A stretch of DNA of 64,000 nucleotides, taken from assembly GCF_013002715.1 (NCBI RefSeq), contig NZ_JABENB010000001.1:1674001-1738000 (forward strand), in the 5' to 3' direction. A model generated the notes under the pieces. It was not told the origin of the DNA. It saw only the letters and a program-made list of their open reading frames with translations, and did no database searches. How positions within the stretch are numbered: position 1 is the first letter of the stretch; each line of letters begins with the position of its first letter. This document shows positions 18,381-26,679 of the stretch, piece after piece. The DNA comes from Flexivirga aerilata. GTDB lineage: Bacteria; Actinomycetota; Actinomycetes; Actinomycetales; Dermatophilaceae. A program made the position numbers and the translations under genes.

Positions 18381-19850
18381 GTGCAGACGCTCGAACCACT
18401 CGAGGAACCCAAGGAGTACGCCGTCAGCGACGTCGTCGTGACCGAACCCGGCGTCATCCGACGGGCGATCGGCGCTGCCGCCGTCGGCAACGTCACCGAG
18501 TGGTACGACTTCGGCGTCTACGCCTACTTCGAGCCGACGATCAAGGAGGTCTTCTTCGACGGCCTCAGCGACACGGCCGGCACGATCGCGACCTTCGGCC
18601 TCTTCGCGGTGGCGTTCCTGGTGCGCCCCTTCGGCGGGATGTTCTTCGGCCCGCTCGCCGACCGCATCGGCCGCAACAAGGTGCTGGCGATCACGATGGT
18701 GCTGATGGCACTCGGCACCTTCGCGATCGGCTGCATCCCGAGCGAGAGCTCGATCGGCATCTTCGCGCCGTTGCTGCTGCTGGTCGCCCGGCTCGTGCAG
18801 GGCTTCTCGACCGGCGGTGAGTATGGCAACGCGATGACGTTCATCGCCGAATACGCCCCCGACCGCAAGCGCGGCTTCTGGGGCAGCTGGCTGGAGTTCG
18901 GCACCTTCACCGGCTACCTCTTCGGCGCGATCATGGTGACGGCCGCCGACGCGGCCCTCACCCACGACCAGCTCGTCTCCTGGGGCTGGCGCATCCCGTT
19001 CCTCATCGGTCTGCCGCTGGGACTGGTCGGTGTCTACCTGCGCACCAAGCTGGCGGACACCCCGGCATACCTGGCGCTGGAGAAGGAGAGCGAGCAGCGG
19101 GAGAAGGAGAACAAGACCGGCGGTGAGCTGCGCCAGATCCTGCAGCTGTGGCCGTTCATGCTGGTGTGCATGGGCCTGGTGCTGGTCTGGAACGTCACCA
19201 ACTACATGCTCACGTCCTACATGCCGACCTATGTCACCGACACCCTGCCCAAGGACGGCGCGGTCTCCTCGTCGACGTCGCAGGTCATCCAGATCGTGGT
19301 GATGGCGTTGGCGCTGCTCACGATTCCGTTCCTCGGCATGCTGTCGGACAAGGTCGGCCGCAAGCCGGTCTGCTGGGTCGGTGCGGTCGGCCTGGTCGTG
19401 CTCGGCCTGCCGATGATCGCGCTGGTGCGCTCGCAGACGACCGTCGGTGTCTTCGCCGGGCTGCTGATCATGGCGCTGCTGCTGATCTGCTTCTCCTCGA
19501 CGATGCCCTCGACGTTGCCGACGCTCTTCCCGACGAAGGTGCGCGGCGGCGCCCTGTCGATCGCGTTCAACGTGTCGATCTCGTTGTTCGCCGGTACGAC
19601 GTCGGTCGTCGTCGGCGCGCTCGTCAGCGCGACCGGGGACCTCAACTGGCCGGGCTACTACCTGGTCGCCGCCGGCCTGATCGGCATCGTCTCGGTGGCC
19701 TTCCTCGCCGAGCCCAACGGCCGCAAGATGTGGGGTTCGCCGCCGGCGGCCGCGACCAAGGAGGAGGCCAAGGAGATCGTCCGCGCGCTCCGCAAGCGCC
19801 TGCCTCGCCGGCCCGGCAAGGGTCCGAAGGACGGCCCCGCCCCGGCGTAG
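18381..19850 (+). CDS. MFS transporter, metabolite:H+ symporter (ProP-like)
   Basis: A 489-residue, twelve-span transporter of the MHS subfamily (ProP, KgtP, ShiA). The signature GNVTEWYDFGVYAY (first span) and the RPFGGMFFGPLADRIGRNKVL loop between spans 2 and 3 are clear. So is the second Asp-x-x-Gly-Arg loop, SDKVGRKPVCW, between spans 8 and 9. Substrates in the family are proline, betaine, 2-oxoglutarate or other organic acids; the specific one cannot be told. The C-terminus is a basic cytoplasmic tail. Start: GTG 18381 has GAGGAG ten bases upstream; the longer GTG at 18336 lacks one. Confidence 0.88.
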   Translation: MQTLEPLEEPKEYAVSDVVVTEPGVIRRAIGAAAVGNVTEWYDFGVYAYFEPTIKEVFFDGLSDTAGTIATFGLFAVAFLVRPFGGMFFGPLADRIGRNKVLAITMVLMALGTFAIGCIPSESSIGIFAPLLLLVARLVQGFSTGGEYGNAMTFIAEYAPDRKRGFWGSWLEFGTFTGYLFGAIMVTAADAALTHDQLVSWGWRIPFLIGLPLGLVGVYLRTKLADTPAYLALEKESEQREKENKTGGELRQILQLWPFMLVCMGLVLVWNVTNYMLTSYMPTYVTDTLPKDGAVSSSTSQVIQIVVMALALLTIPFLGMLSDKVGRKPVCWVGAVGLVVLGLPMIALVRSQTTVGVFAGLLIMALLLICFSSTMPSTLPTLFPTKVRGGALSIAFNVSISLFAGTTSVVVGALVSATGDLNWPGYYLVAAGLIGIVSVAFLAEPNGRKMWGSPPAAATKEEAKEIVRALRKRLPRRPGKGPKDGPAPA

Positions 19851-19868
19851 GACGCCCACCCGCACGGA

Positions 19869-19908
19869 GGACTGCAAAGAAATGTTTGCAAACATTTCTG
19901 TGCAGTCC
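19869..19908. promoter_or_regulatory. 40-bp near-perfect palindrome, probable operator
   Basis: Left half GGACTGCAAAGAAATGTTTG and right half CAAACATTTCTGTGCAGTCC are inverted repeats with a single mismatch; the central 22 bp are perfect. The element lies between the MHS transporter stop and the ArsR-type gene. TTTGCA (19885-19890) and TACTCT (19909-19914), 18 bases apart, give a possible promoter overlapping it, so a bound repressor would block transcription of the regulator-MFS pair. No U-tract is present, so a terminator is less likely. Confidence 0.7.
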
Positions 19909-19921
19909 TACTCTGCGGGGT

Positions 19922-20542
19922 ATTACGAAACGGCCGCACGGCGACGAGTCCGCCGCCCGGAGCACCCACGTCGAGCCCGACCTGGGGCAGCTCAAGGCGC
20001 TCGCCCATCCGGTGCGGCTGCGCATGCTCGGCATGCTGCGCATCGACGGCCCGGCCACGGCATCCCAGTTGGCGCAGCGCCTCGGGCTCAACTCCGGGGC
20101 GACCAGCTACCACCTACGCCAGCTCGCCGAGGCCGGCCTGATCACCGACGACGAGTCGCGGGGCAGCAAGCGGGACCGCTGGTGGAAGGCGGCACACCGC
20201 ACCACCACCACCGAGCCGTCCAGGGTGGACGACCCGGAGGAGCGGGCGGTGATGGGCAGCTACCACGCGGTCGTCGCGCGCTCCGCGTCCCAGGAGATCG
20301 AGCGGGCGGCTGCCGAGGTCGAGGAGTTGCCGCGCGAGTGGCAGGACCTGGTCGAGGCGAGCGACTGGCACGCACGGCTGACGCCCCGCCAGGTGCGGTG
20401 CATCAAGGATGCGGTGCACGAGATCCTCACCGACGGCACCGCCGGCGACGACGAGAGCGCCGACGCGGCGCTGGTCACCTTCCAGTTCCACGCCTTCCCG
20501 CGGCCGGGCACGCTGGTGCACCGTGATGACGCCGAATCATGA
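19922..20542 (+). CDS. ArsR/HTH_20-type transcriptional regulator
   Basis: About 206 residues. The winged-helix domain near the N-terminus has the typical sequence LKALAHPVRLRMLGMLR, then ATASQLAQRLGLNSGATSYHLRQLAEAGLI and a wing. The C-terminal half is acidic and probably senses a ligand; no metal-binding cysteine cluster is visible, so a metal sensor is unlikely. It is coupled to the following MFS transporter by an ATGA overlap and probably represses that operon through the palindrome just upstream. The start is uncertain. No ATG, GTG or TTG lies in frame before the HTH, so I used the ATT at 19922, which sits about seven bases after a possible -10. An ATG with a good ribosome site at 19882 is in a different frame. 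Confidence 0.75.
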   Translation: MTKRPHGDESAARSTHVEPDLGQLKALAHPVRLRMLGMLRIDGPATASQLAQRLGLNSGATSYHLRQLAEAGLITDDESRGSKRDRWWKAAHRTTTTEPSRVDDPEERAVMGSYHAVVARSASQEIERAAAEVEELPREWQDLVEASDWHARLTPRQVRCIKDAVHEILTDGTAGDDESADAALVTFQFHAFPRPGTLVHRDDAES

Positions 20543-21837
20543 GCAGCCGCAAGCCTTTCGTCGGACTGGCAGTCGCCGAGACCTTCTCGATCTCGGGCAC
20601 CCGGCTCGCACAGATCGCGGTGCCGTGGCTGGTGCTGACCACGACCGGCTCGGTGACGTGGACCGGCATCGTCGGCTTCGCGGAGATGCTGCCGTATGTC
20701 GCGGCCAAGGCCCTCGGTGGCCCGATCGTCGATCGCGTCGGCGCCAAACGTGTTGCGGTCACAGCAGACTCGTGCAGCGTGCTGATCGTGGGCCTGGTGC
20801 CGGTGCTGCACTGGCTGGGCTGGCTGCACCTCGCGGTCCTGGTGCCGATCGCCGTGCTCATGGGCCTGGTCCGTGGGCCGTCGGACGGTGCCAAGCAGGC
20901 GCTGGTGCCCGCGGTGGCGGACGCGGCCGGTTTGCCGTTGGAGCGAGTCACCGGGGTCGCCGGGGCGATCGAGCGGCTCGGCGGCACCGTCGGTGCGGCA
21001 GCGGCCGGTGCAGTAGTCGCGTTTGTCGGTGCACCGCAGGCGTTGCTCGTCAACGCGATCACCTTCGCCGTCGCCGCGACCTGCGTCGGCTTCCTTGTGC
21101 CGCAATCGGATTCGCATGCTGACGGGCGGGAGGCCCGGTCGTCATACCTCGCCGATCTGCGCGCTGGGTGGCAGTTCCTGCACGGGGATTCGGTGCTCGT
21201 CGGCATCACGGTCATGGTGTCGCTGACCAACCTGCTCGACCAGGCGTGGAGCGCTCTCCTGCTGCCGGTCTGGGCCCACGACACCGGGCGCGGTGCGGGA
21301 GCCGTCGGCCTCGTGCTCGCCGCGCTCTCCGGTCCTTCGATCCTCGGCTCGCTGACGGCGGCGGCGCTGGGGGAGCGGTTGCCGCGGCTGCCGGTCTACC
21401 TCGCCGGATTTCTCGTGGTGGGTCTGCCGCGCTTCGCGCTGTTCGCGTTCGACCTGCCGGTGTGGGTGATGGCCGTCGTGCTGGCGGTCGGCGGATTCCT
21501 TTCCGGCTTCTGCAATCCCGTGCTCGGTGCGGTGATCTTCGAGCGGATCCCGGCGCCGCTCGTGGGTCGGGTGAGCGCGCTCAGCACCTCGTTGTGCTGG
21601 TCGCTGATCCCCTTTGGCGGACTGCTCGGTGGCGTGCTGGTGGGTGCCGTCGGGCTCCGGGTGGCGGTGCTCGTGACCGGCGTCGCCTACTTCGCGGTGT
21701 CGCTGATGCCGTTGTGGCGCAAGAGTTTCCGCGAGTTCGGCCGCCCGTCACCCCCTGCAACGCGACTGACGGCTCCCTCGGCGACTGACGGTCCGATGAA
21801 GGCGTCGGTCGGCGAGGAAGCCGTCACTCGGGGGTGA
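20539..21837 (+). CDS. MFS transporter (drug/efflux type)
   Basis: A 432-residue major facilitator of the MFS_3 (TetV/Tap, enterobactin exporter EntS) type with about twelve spans. The N-terminal span FVGLAVAETFSISGTRLAQIAVPWLVL and the loop GPIVDRVGAKRVAV (motif A) are typical. The linker between the two halves carries the ADLRAGWQFLHGDSVL motif of this subfamily. Function is likely efflux of a small hydrophobic compound, controlled by the co-translated ArsR-type regulator. The C-terminal tail is encoded by a short repeated ACTGACGG segment. Confidence 0.85.
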   Translation: MSSRKPFVGLAVAETFSISGTRLAQIAVPWLVLTTTGSVTWTGIVGFAEMLPYVAAKALGGPIVDRVGAKRVAVTADSCSVLIVGLVPVLHWLGWLHLAVLVPIAVLMGLVRGPSDGAKQALVPAVADAAGLPLERVTGVAGAIERLGGTVGAAAAGAVVAFVGAPQALLVNAITFAVAATCVGFLVPQSDSHADGREARSSYLADLRAGWQFLHGDSVLVGITVMVSLTNLLDQAWSALLLPVWAHDTGRGAGAVGLVLAALSGPSILGSLTAAALGERLPRLPVYLAGFLVVGLPRFALFAFDLPVWVMAVVLAVGGFLSGFCNPVLGAVIFERIPAPLVGRVSALSTSLCWSLIPFGGLLGGVLVGAVGLRVAVLVTGVAYFAVSLMPLWRKSFREFGRPSPPATRLTAPSATDGPMKASVGEEAVTRG

Positions 21838-21890
21838 GAGCGCCGGCCGTGGGTGAGCGCGTCGGCGGCGCGTGAGCGCGTCAGCCGAGT
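21834..21890. repeat. Three 19-bp repeats spanning two convergent stop codons
   Basis: Units beginning GTGAG at 21834, 21853 and 21872 repeat every 19 bases (core GTGAGCGCGTCGGC). The first contains the stop of the MFS gene; the last contains the gabT stop on the other strand. The sequence is unrelated to the 19-bp arrays at 38-42 kb but shares their period and location at gene ends. Confidence 0.6.
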
Positions 21891-23221
21891 GCGGCGAAGG
21901 CCTCGCCCAGCACGTCCAAGCCCTCGAGCAGCAGCTCGTCGCTGATCACCAGCGGCGGCAGGAGGCGGATGACGTTGCCGAATGTGCCACAGGTCAGGAT
22001 GATCACGCCCTGCTCGTGGCAGCGCTTGGCGACGGCCGCGGTCAACTCGGCGTCCGGCTCCTTGGTGCCCGGCTTCACGATCTCGATCGCCAGCATCCCG
22101 CCGCGGCCCCGAATGTCACCGATGGCAGGGGTTTTCGCCTGCAACTCGCGCAGCTTGACGGTCGCGACCCGCTCGATCTCGGCAGCGCGGCCGAGCAGGC
22201 CGTCCTGCTCCATCGTGTCGATCGCCCCGAGGGCTGCGGCGCAGGCGACCGGGTTGCCGCCATACGTGCCGCCGAGGCCGCCCGGGTGGACGGCGTCCAT
22301 CAGCTCGGCGCGACCGGTGACCGCGGCGAGCGGGAGGCCGCCGGCGATGCCCTTGGCGGTGGTGACCAGGTCGGGCACGACGCCCTCGTGGTCGACCGCG
22401 AACCACTCGCCGGTGCGTGCGAAGCCGCTCTGCACCTCGTCGGCGATGAAGACGATGCCGTTGGCCTTGCACCAATCGGCAATAGCGGCAAGGAAACCCG
22501 GCGCCGGCACGATGAAACCGCCCTCGCCCTGGATCGGCTCCATGATGAACGCCGCGATCTGGTCGGCGCCGACGGCCTTCTCCGCCATGGTGATGGCGCG
22601 CTGCGCGGCCTGCTCGCCCGTCATGCCCTCCGGGTCACGGAACGGGTATGACGTGGGCACCCGGTAGATGTCGGACGCGAACGGCCCGAAGCCCTTCTTG
22701 TAGGGCATCGCCTTCGCGGTCAGCGCCATCGTGAGGTTGGTGCGGCCGTGATAGGCGTGGTCGACGGCGACGACCGCCTGCCGGCCGGTGGCGTAGCGCG
22801 CGATCTTGACGGCGTTCTCGACCGCCTCGGCGCCGGAGTTGAACAACGCCGACTTCTTGGCGTGGTCGCCCGGGGTCAGCTCGGCGAGCTTCTCGGCGAC
22901 CGCGACATACTCCTCGTAGGGGCTGATCATGAAGCAGGTGTGGGTGAAGTCGGCCACCTGGTCGGTCACCTGGTCCACCACCCGCGGTGCGGAGTTGCCG
23001 ACCGTCGTGACCGCGATGCCCGAGCCGAGGTCGATCAGCGTGTTGCCGTCGACGTCCTCGACCACGCCGCCGCCGGCGCGCGCGACATAGACCGGCAGGG
23101 TGGAGGAGACGCCGCCGGCGACCACCGACGAACGGCGCGCGGCGAGCTCCTGCGACTTCGGGCCCGGCAGTGCCGTCTTCAGCTCACGGCGCTGGGGGAT
23201 CTCGGTGGACGTGACCGTCAT
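21881..23221 (-). CDS. gabT: 4-aminobutyrate aminotransferase
   Basis: A 446-residue class III PLP aminotransferase that moves the amino group of 4-aminobutyrate to 2-oxoglutarate, giving succinate semialdehyde and glutamate. Landmarks are FNSGAEAVENAVKIARYATGR (cofactor phosphate site), AYHGRTNLTMALTAK, MEPIQGEGGF, FIADEVQSGFARTGEWFA with the PLP aspartate, and TTAKGIAGGLPL, in which the lysine forms the Schiff base. Length and motifs match actinobacterial GabT; ornithine or 5-aminovalerate transaminase activity is possible. The start ATG 23221 has AAGGAG upstream. No succinate-semialdehyde dehydrogenase gene is adjacent. Confidence 0.9.
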   Translation of the reverse strand: MTVTSTEIPQRRELKTALPGPKSQELAARRSSVVAGGVSSTLPVYVARAGGGVVEDVDGNTLIDLGSGIAVTTVGNSAPRVVDQVTDQVADFTHTCFMISPYEEYVAVAEKLAELTPGDHAKKSALFNSGAEAVENAVKIARYATGRQAVVAVDHAYHGRTNLTMALTAKAMPYKKGFGPFASDIYRVPTSYPFRDPEGMTGEQAAQRAITMAEKAVGADQIAAFIMEPIQGEGGFIVPAPGFLAAIADWCKANGIVFIADEVQSGFARTGEWFAVDHEGVVPDLVTTAKGIAGGLPLAAVTGRAELMDAVHPGGLGGTYGGNPVACAAALGAIDTMEQDGLLGRAAEIERVATVKLRELQAKTPAIGDIRGRGGMLAIEIVKPGTKEPDAELTAAVAKRCHEQGVIILTCGTFGNVIRLLPPLVISDELLLEGLDVLGEAFAALG

Positions 23222-23343
23222 GGCTGGCTCCTTCGAAACATGCGGTGGGGCGCCGCGCTGGGGCGCTCCGGCCAGTGTGCCACGCCACTGTTTCGATATC
23301 GAAGTCGTCTCGGGAAAGGGATGGGGGCTGGCGCGGAGGGGGC

Positions 23344-23534
23344 GTGCACAAGTCGCGACGGTCGCGGGGTGTGCACGGGTTCGGGCGGGTGGGCGTGCAG
23401 AAGTCGCGACGGTCGCGGGGTGTGCACGGGTTCGGGCCGGTGGGCGTGCAGAAGTCGCGACGGTCGCGGGGTGTGCACGGGTTTGCGCTCGTTGGCGTGC
23501 AGAAGTCGCAACTGTCGCGACCTGTGCGCGCGCC
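23344..23534. repeat. 51-bp tandem repeat array A (four units)
   Basis: Units start at 23344, 23395, 23446 and 23497, exactly 51 bases apart. Each begins GTGCAGAAGTCGCGACGG (GTGCAC in the first) and continues through a GTGTGCACGGGTTCGG stretch; the last unit is diverged and truncated. The array fills most of the 340-base gap between the hisN stop and the gabT start, both on the minus strand. The same unit recurs at 30868-31071. The rest of the gap (23222-23343) holds the gabT leader and nothing else I recognise. Confidence 0.9.
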
Positions 23535-23561
23535 AGCCGCGCCAGCCGCCCCACCCCGACC

Positions 23562-24344
23562 TCACCCGCCGATGCGGGCGAGCACCTCGTCGTGCAGGAG
23601 GCCGTTGCTCGAGAGCGCGTTGCCGCTCCACGGGCCGTCGCGGCCGTCGAGGCCGGTGAAGCGGCCGCCCGCCTCGGTGACGATCGGCGCGAGCGCCGCC
23701 ATGTCGTAGAGCTCGAGCTCCGGCTCCGGCGCGAAGTCGACCGCTCCCTCGGCGACCAGCATGTGCCCCCAGAAGTCGCCGTAACCGCGCACCCGCCAGC
23801 ACTCGTCGAGCAGGTCGATCAGCCCGTCGCGCCGGCCGAGCTGCGCCCACGTCGACCAACCGGCGATCGATGCCGACGCATCCGACAGCTTCGAAACCCC
23901 TGAGACCGCAACGCGTTTCGCGCCCGACAGCGACCGGCCGGTCCAGGCGCCGGTGCCGATGCCGGCCCACCAGCGCCGCCCGAGTGCCGGCGCCGCGACG
24001 AGCCCGACGACCGGCACTCCGTCGTCGACCAGCGCGATCAGGGTGGCCCACACCGGCACTCCGCGCACGAAGTTCTTGGTGCCGTCGATCGGGTCGACCA
24101 CCCACTGCCGCGGGCCGCCGCCCTGCAGCCCCTGCTCCTCGCCGAGCATCGCGTCCCGCGGCCGGCTGCGGTGCAGCTGGGAGCGGATCGTCTCCTCGAC
24201 CGTGACGTCGGCGTCGGTGACCGGCGTGAGGTCGGGCTTGGCGCTGACCTGCAGGTCCTCGGCCCGGAAGCGGGCCATCGTGATCGGCTCCACGGCGTCC
24301 GCCAGCACGTGGGCGAGGCGCAGGTCGTCGTCATACGTCGGCAT
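23562..24344 (-). CDS. hisN: Inositol-monophosphatase-family phosphatase, likely histidinol-phosphatase HisN
   Basis: A 260-residue Mg2+-dependent phosphatase of the IMPase family. The metal-binding motifs are in order: GEEQG (about residue 68), WVVDPIDGTKNFVRG (about 81-95) and ELYDMAALAPIVTEAGG near the C-terminus, with the third metal aspartate. The sequence is close to the actinobacterial HisN group (histidinol-phosphate phosphatase, as in Corynebacterium and Mycobacterium), but inositol or fructose-1,6-bisphosphate substrates cannot be excluded. TAGGTT (24353-24358) eight bases upstream of the ATG suggests a leaderless transcript. A 51-bp repeat array begins just past its stop. Confidence 0.82.
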   Translation of the reverse strand: MPTYDDDLRLAHVLADAVEPITMARFRAEDLQVSAKPDLTPVTDADVTVEETIRSQLHRSRPRDAMLGEEQGLQGGGPRQWVVDPIDGTKNFVRGVPVWATLIALVDDGVPVVGLVAAPALGRRWWAGIGTGAWTGRSLSGAKRVAVSGVSKLSDASASIAGWSTWAQLGRRDGLIDLLDECWRVRGYGDFWGHMLVAEGAVDFAPEPELELYDMAALAPIVTEAGGRFTGLDGRDGPWSGNALSSNGLLHDEVLARIGG

Positions 24345-24371
24345 AACCCAAGAACCTACGGCCCCGGGCGC

Positions 24372-25010
24372 CTAAACGAGCGGCCAACCCTTCTTGGCGA
24401 GTCGGGCGCGCACCCGGTCCAGGTCGTCCTCGCTCGGCACGACGCCGGCGACCTGCTGGATCAGCGCCTGCGCGTCGTCCTCGGAGATCGGGGTCTTCTC
24501 CGCGCCGTCGACACCCGCGCCGTTGGCCTTCTCCTCGGCGATGAGTTCGCGGGCGACCTGCTTGACCTCGTCCTTGGTCAGCCGCCGCTGCAACAGCGCG
24601 AGGATCGGCGGGAAGTCGGTCGGCGGCACCCCGTCGGGATAACCGGCGCGCAGCCAGCCGAGGATGCGCTGGAAGAGCGAGGGCCAGCCGGCGCCGCTCG
24701 GGTCGTCCTTCTCCTCGTCCGGGATCGACAGCGGCCAGCCGACCGCCGCCAGCCGAGAGGCGATCTCATTGATCTCCTCATCGCTCGGCGGCGCGTCCTT
24801 GACCTGCTGCACCGCGGCCGCGACCTGCTCGCGGGCGATCTGGCCGTCGGGGTTGTCGGAGATGATCTGCGCGCAGACCGCCTGCACCTCTTCGGGGCTG
24901 AGCGAGCGCTGCAGCAGCGCGAGCAGCGGCGGGAAGTCCTTGGGCGGGATGCCCTCGGGGTAGCCCTTGCGCAGCCAGTCGACGACCGACGTCAGTGGGT
25001 TGACGCTCAT
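24372..25010 (-). CDS. DUF3349 protein, tandem duplicated
   Basis: A 212-residue soluble protein made of two copies of the DUF3349 domain (about residues 1-95 and 105-212). Each copy has a WLRKGYPEGIPPKDFPPLLALLQR-type start, with WLRAGYPDGVPPTDFPPILALLQR in the second, and each ends in a GWPL motif. Single-domain DUF3349 proteins occur across actinobacteria; their function is unknown. The gene overlaps the preceding small membrane protein gene by one base (TGATG). Confidence 0.85.
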   Translation of the reverse strand: MSVNPLTSVVDWLRKGYPEGIPPKDFPPLLALLQRSLSPEEVQAVCAQIISDNPDGQIAREQVAAAVQQVKDAPPSDEEINEIASRLAAVGWPLSIPDEEKDDPSGAGWPSLFQRILGWLRAGYPDGVPPTDFPPILALLQRRLTKDEVKQVARELIAEEKANGAGVDGAEKTPISEDDAQALIQQVAGVVPSEDDLDRVRARLAKKGWPLV

Positions 25011-25291
25011 CAGAACAGCGTGATGCCGAGGTAGTGGTCGATGCTCTTCTGCGTGATGTAGAGCACCCCGATGACGATGGCCGCGGCGACGACCGCGAAG
25101 ACCGCGTAGGCGGCGTAGAGCATGGCCGGTTTACCCGCGGTGACGGTGCCGTCGGCGTGCTCGCCGCCGGAGCCGATGTCCCACAGCCGGATGCCGAGCG
25201 AGAAGAGCAACGGCAGTCCCGCTCCGAAGAGCAAGCCGGCGACGACGACCTTGCTGGTGCCGTCGGCGATGCTCGACCAGTCGATGTTCAT
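25010..25291 (-). CDS. Small two-span membrane protein
   Basis: A 93-residue protein with two hydrophobic segments, VVVAGLLFGAGLPLLFSLGI (about residues 15-34) and MLYAAYAVFAVVAAAIVIGVLYI (about 57-79), separated by a Gly/Asp-rich loop. It sits between the Pit phosphate permease and DUF3349, co-directional with both and coupled to DUF3349 by TGATG. The position suggests it is a helper of the phosphate permease; that is inference only. Confidence 0.7.
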   Translation of the reverse strand: MNIDWSSIADGTSKVVVAGLLFGAGLPLLFSLGIRLWDIGSGGEHADGTVTAGKPAMLYAAYAVFAVVAAAIVIGVLYITQKSIDHYLGITLF

Positions 25292-25334
25292 GCTTCCCCT
25301 TCGTTCGTGCCGGAGTGTATGGCGGGGCGCCCGC

Positions 25335-26561
25335 TCAGGCGACCGGCGTCTTGGCGCCCGGCTTCTGCCCGCTCGCCGCCGGGACCACGCTGTTGGAGCT
25401 CTCGTCCCAGTCGGCGTTGACGTTGTCGGCGTTGACCTTCTGCTGCTGGGCGCGGTGGTAGATGTAACCGGCGAGCGCGACGAGCAGCAGGAAGATCACG
25501 ACCGCCCCGGCGGCGCCGCCGACCAGGTGGCCGATGAAGTAGGTGACCGCGCCGCCGACGGCCGCGCAGGGCAGGGTGATCAGCCAGCCGGCCGCCATGC
25601 GCCCGGCGACCGACCAGCGCACCTTCGCGCCGGGCTTGCCGACGCCGCTGCCCATGATCGAGCCGGTGGCCACGTGGGTGGTCGACAGCGCCATACCGAG
25701 GTTGCTGGAGGTGAGGATGATCGCCGCCGACGAGGCCTCGGCCGCCATGCCCTGCGGCGCCTCGATCTCGACCAGTCCCTTGCCGAGGGTGCGGATCACG
25801 CGCCAGCCGCCGATGTAGGTGCCGAGTGCGATGGCGCCGGCGCAGATCACGATGATCCAGACCGGCAGGCCGTTCTGCTCGATCTCGGCGTCGCTGAGCG
25901 TGCCGTGCGCGATGAGCGCGAGGGCGATTACGCCCATCGTCTTCTGCGCGTCACCGGTGCCGTGCGCGAGCGAGACCAGCGACGCGGTCGCCACCTGTCC
26001 CCAGCGAAAACCGTGGTCCTTCTTCTTCTTTCGCACGTTCTTGGTGACCGCGTAGACCAGGAACGTGCCGACCGCGGCGACGCCGCCGGCGATGATCGGG
26101 GAGAGCAGCGCGGGGATGATCACCTTGACGACAAGCCCGTCCCAGTTGATCCCGCTGGACCCGATCGCGGCGAGTCCGGCGCCGATCAGGCCGCCGAAGA
26201 GCGCGTGGGAGGAACTGCTCGGCAGGCCGAACAGCCAGGTGAGCAGGTTCCACAGGATGCCGCCGATCAGCCCGGCGAAGATGATGAACATCGCCTTCTC
26301 GGCGTCCAGTCCCGCGACGAGGCCGCCGGACTTGTTCTGGATCTTCAGCACCGACGTCGTGACGGTGACCGCGACCTCGACAGAGAGGAAGCCGCCGATC
26401 AGGTTGAGCACTGCCGAGAGCGCGACCGCGACCTTGGGCTTCAGCGCCCCGGTTGCGATCGACGTCGCCATCGCGTTGCCGGTGTCGTGGAAGCCGTTGG
26501 TGAAGTCGAACCCGACCGCCGTGACGATCAGCAGGATGAGGATGAAGAGTTCAGCACTCAC
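25335..26561 (-). CDS. pit: Low-affinity inorganic phosphate transporter (PiT family)
   Basis: A 408-residue membrane protein. The N-terminal signature GFDFTNGFHDTGNAMATSIATGAL and its inverted second copy NLGMALSTTHVATGSIMGSGVG mark the two PiT half-repeats, with about ten spans in total. PiT proteins import metal-phosphate complexes by proton symport. A cytoplasmic Lys-rich loop (VRKKKKD) separates the halves. The start is a GTG at 26561. It is followed by the small membrane protein and DUF3349 genes on the same strand, probably one transcript. Confidence 0.9.
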   Translation of the reverse strand: MSAELFILILLIVTAVGFDFTNGFHDTGNAMATSIATGALKPKVAVALSAVLNLIGGFLSVEVAVTVTTSVLKIQNKSGGLVAGLDAEKAMFIIFAGLIGGILWNLLTWLFGLPSSSSHALFGGLIGAGLAAIGSSGINWDGLVVKVIIPALLSPIIAGGVAAVGTFLVYAVTKNVRKKKKDHGFRWGQVATASLVSLAHGTGDAQKTMGVIALALIAHGTLSDAEIEQNGLPVWIIVICAGAIALGTYIGGWRVIRTLGKGLVEIEAPQGMAAEASSAAIILTSSNLGMALSTTHVATGSIMGSGVGKPGAKVRWSVAGRMAAGWLITLPCAAVGGAVTYFIGHLVGGAAGAVVIFLLLVALAGYIYHRAQQQKVNADNVNADWDESSNSVVPAASGQKPGAKTPVA

Positions 26562-26679
26562 AGCTCATCAGTATGACGGTGGCCGCTCGGCGTGTCGCAA
26601 GTCGGGAGCGACGGGCTGCGTGCTCGTTCACCTGCTGTTCACTCCGGCCGAGACGTGGGTCACGACGCGTCGGCCCGCC

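Noticed and set aside
18192..19895. Long minus-strand open frame antisense to the MHS transporter, and similar long antisense frames (for example antisense to ndh, kgd, the symporter and FUSC)
   Set aside because: They are Arg/Gly/His-rich shadows typical of high-GC DNA with no recognisable domains, opposite well-identified genes.
19869..19908. Palindrome as a transcription terminator of the MHS transporter
   Set aside because: It is AT-rich in its core and lacks a U-tract, and its symmetry and position fit an operator better.
19882..20526. Frame starting at ATG 19882 with a good ribosome site
   Set aside because: Downstream it reads as an Arg/Gly-rich shadow of the ArsR-type gene; kept only as a possible start followed by a frameshift.
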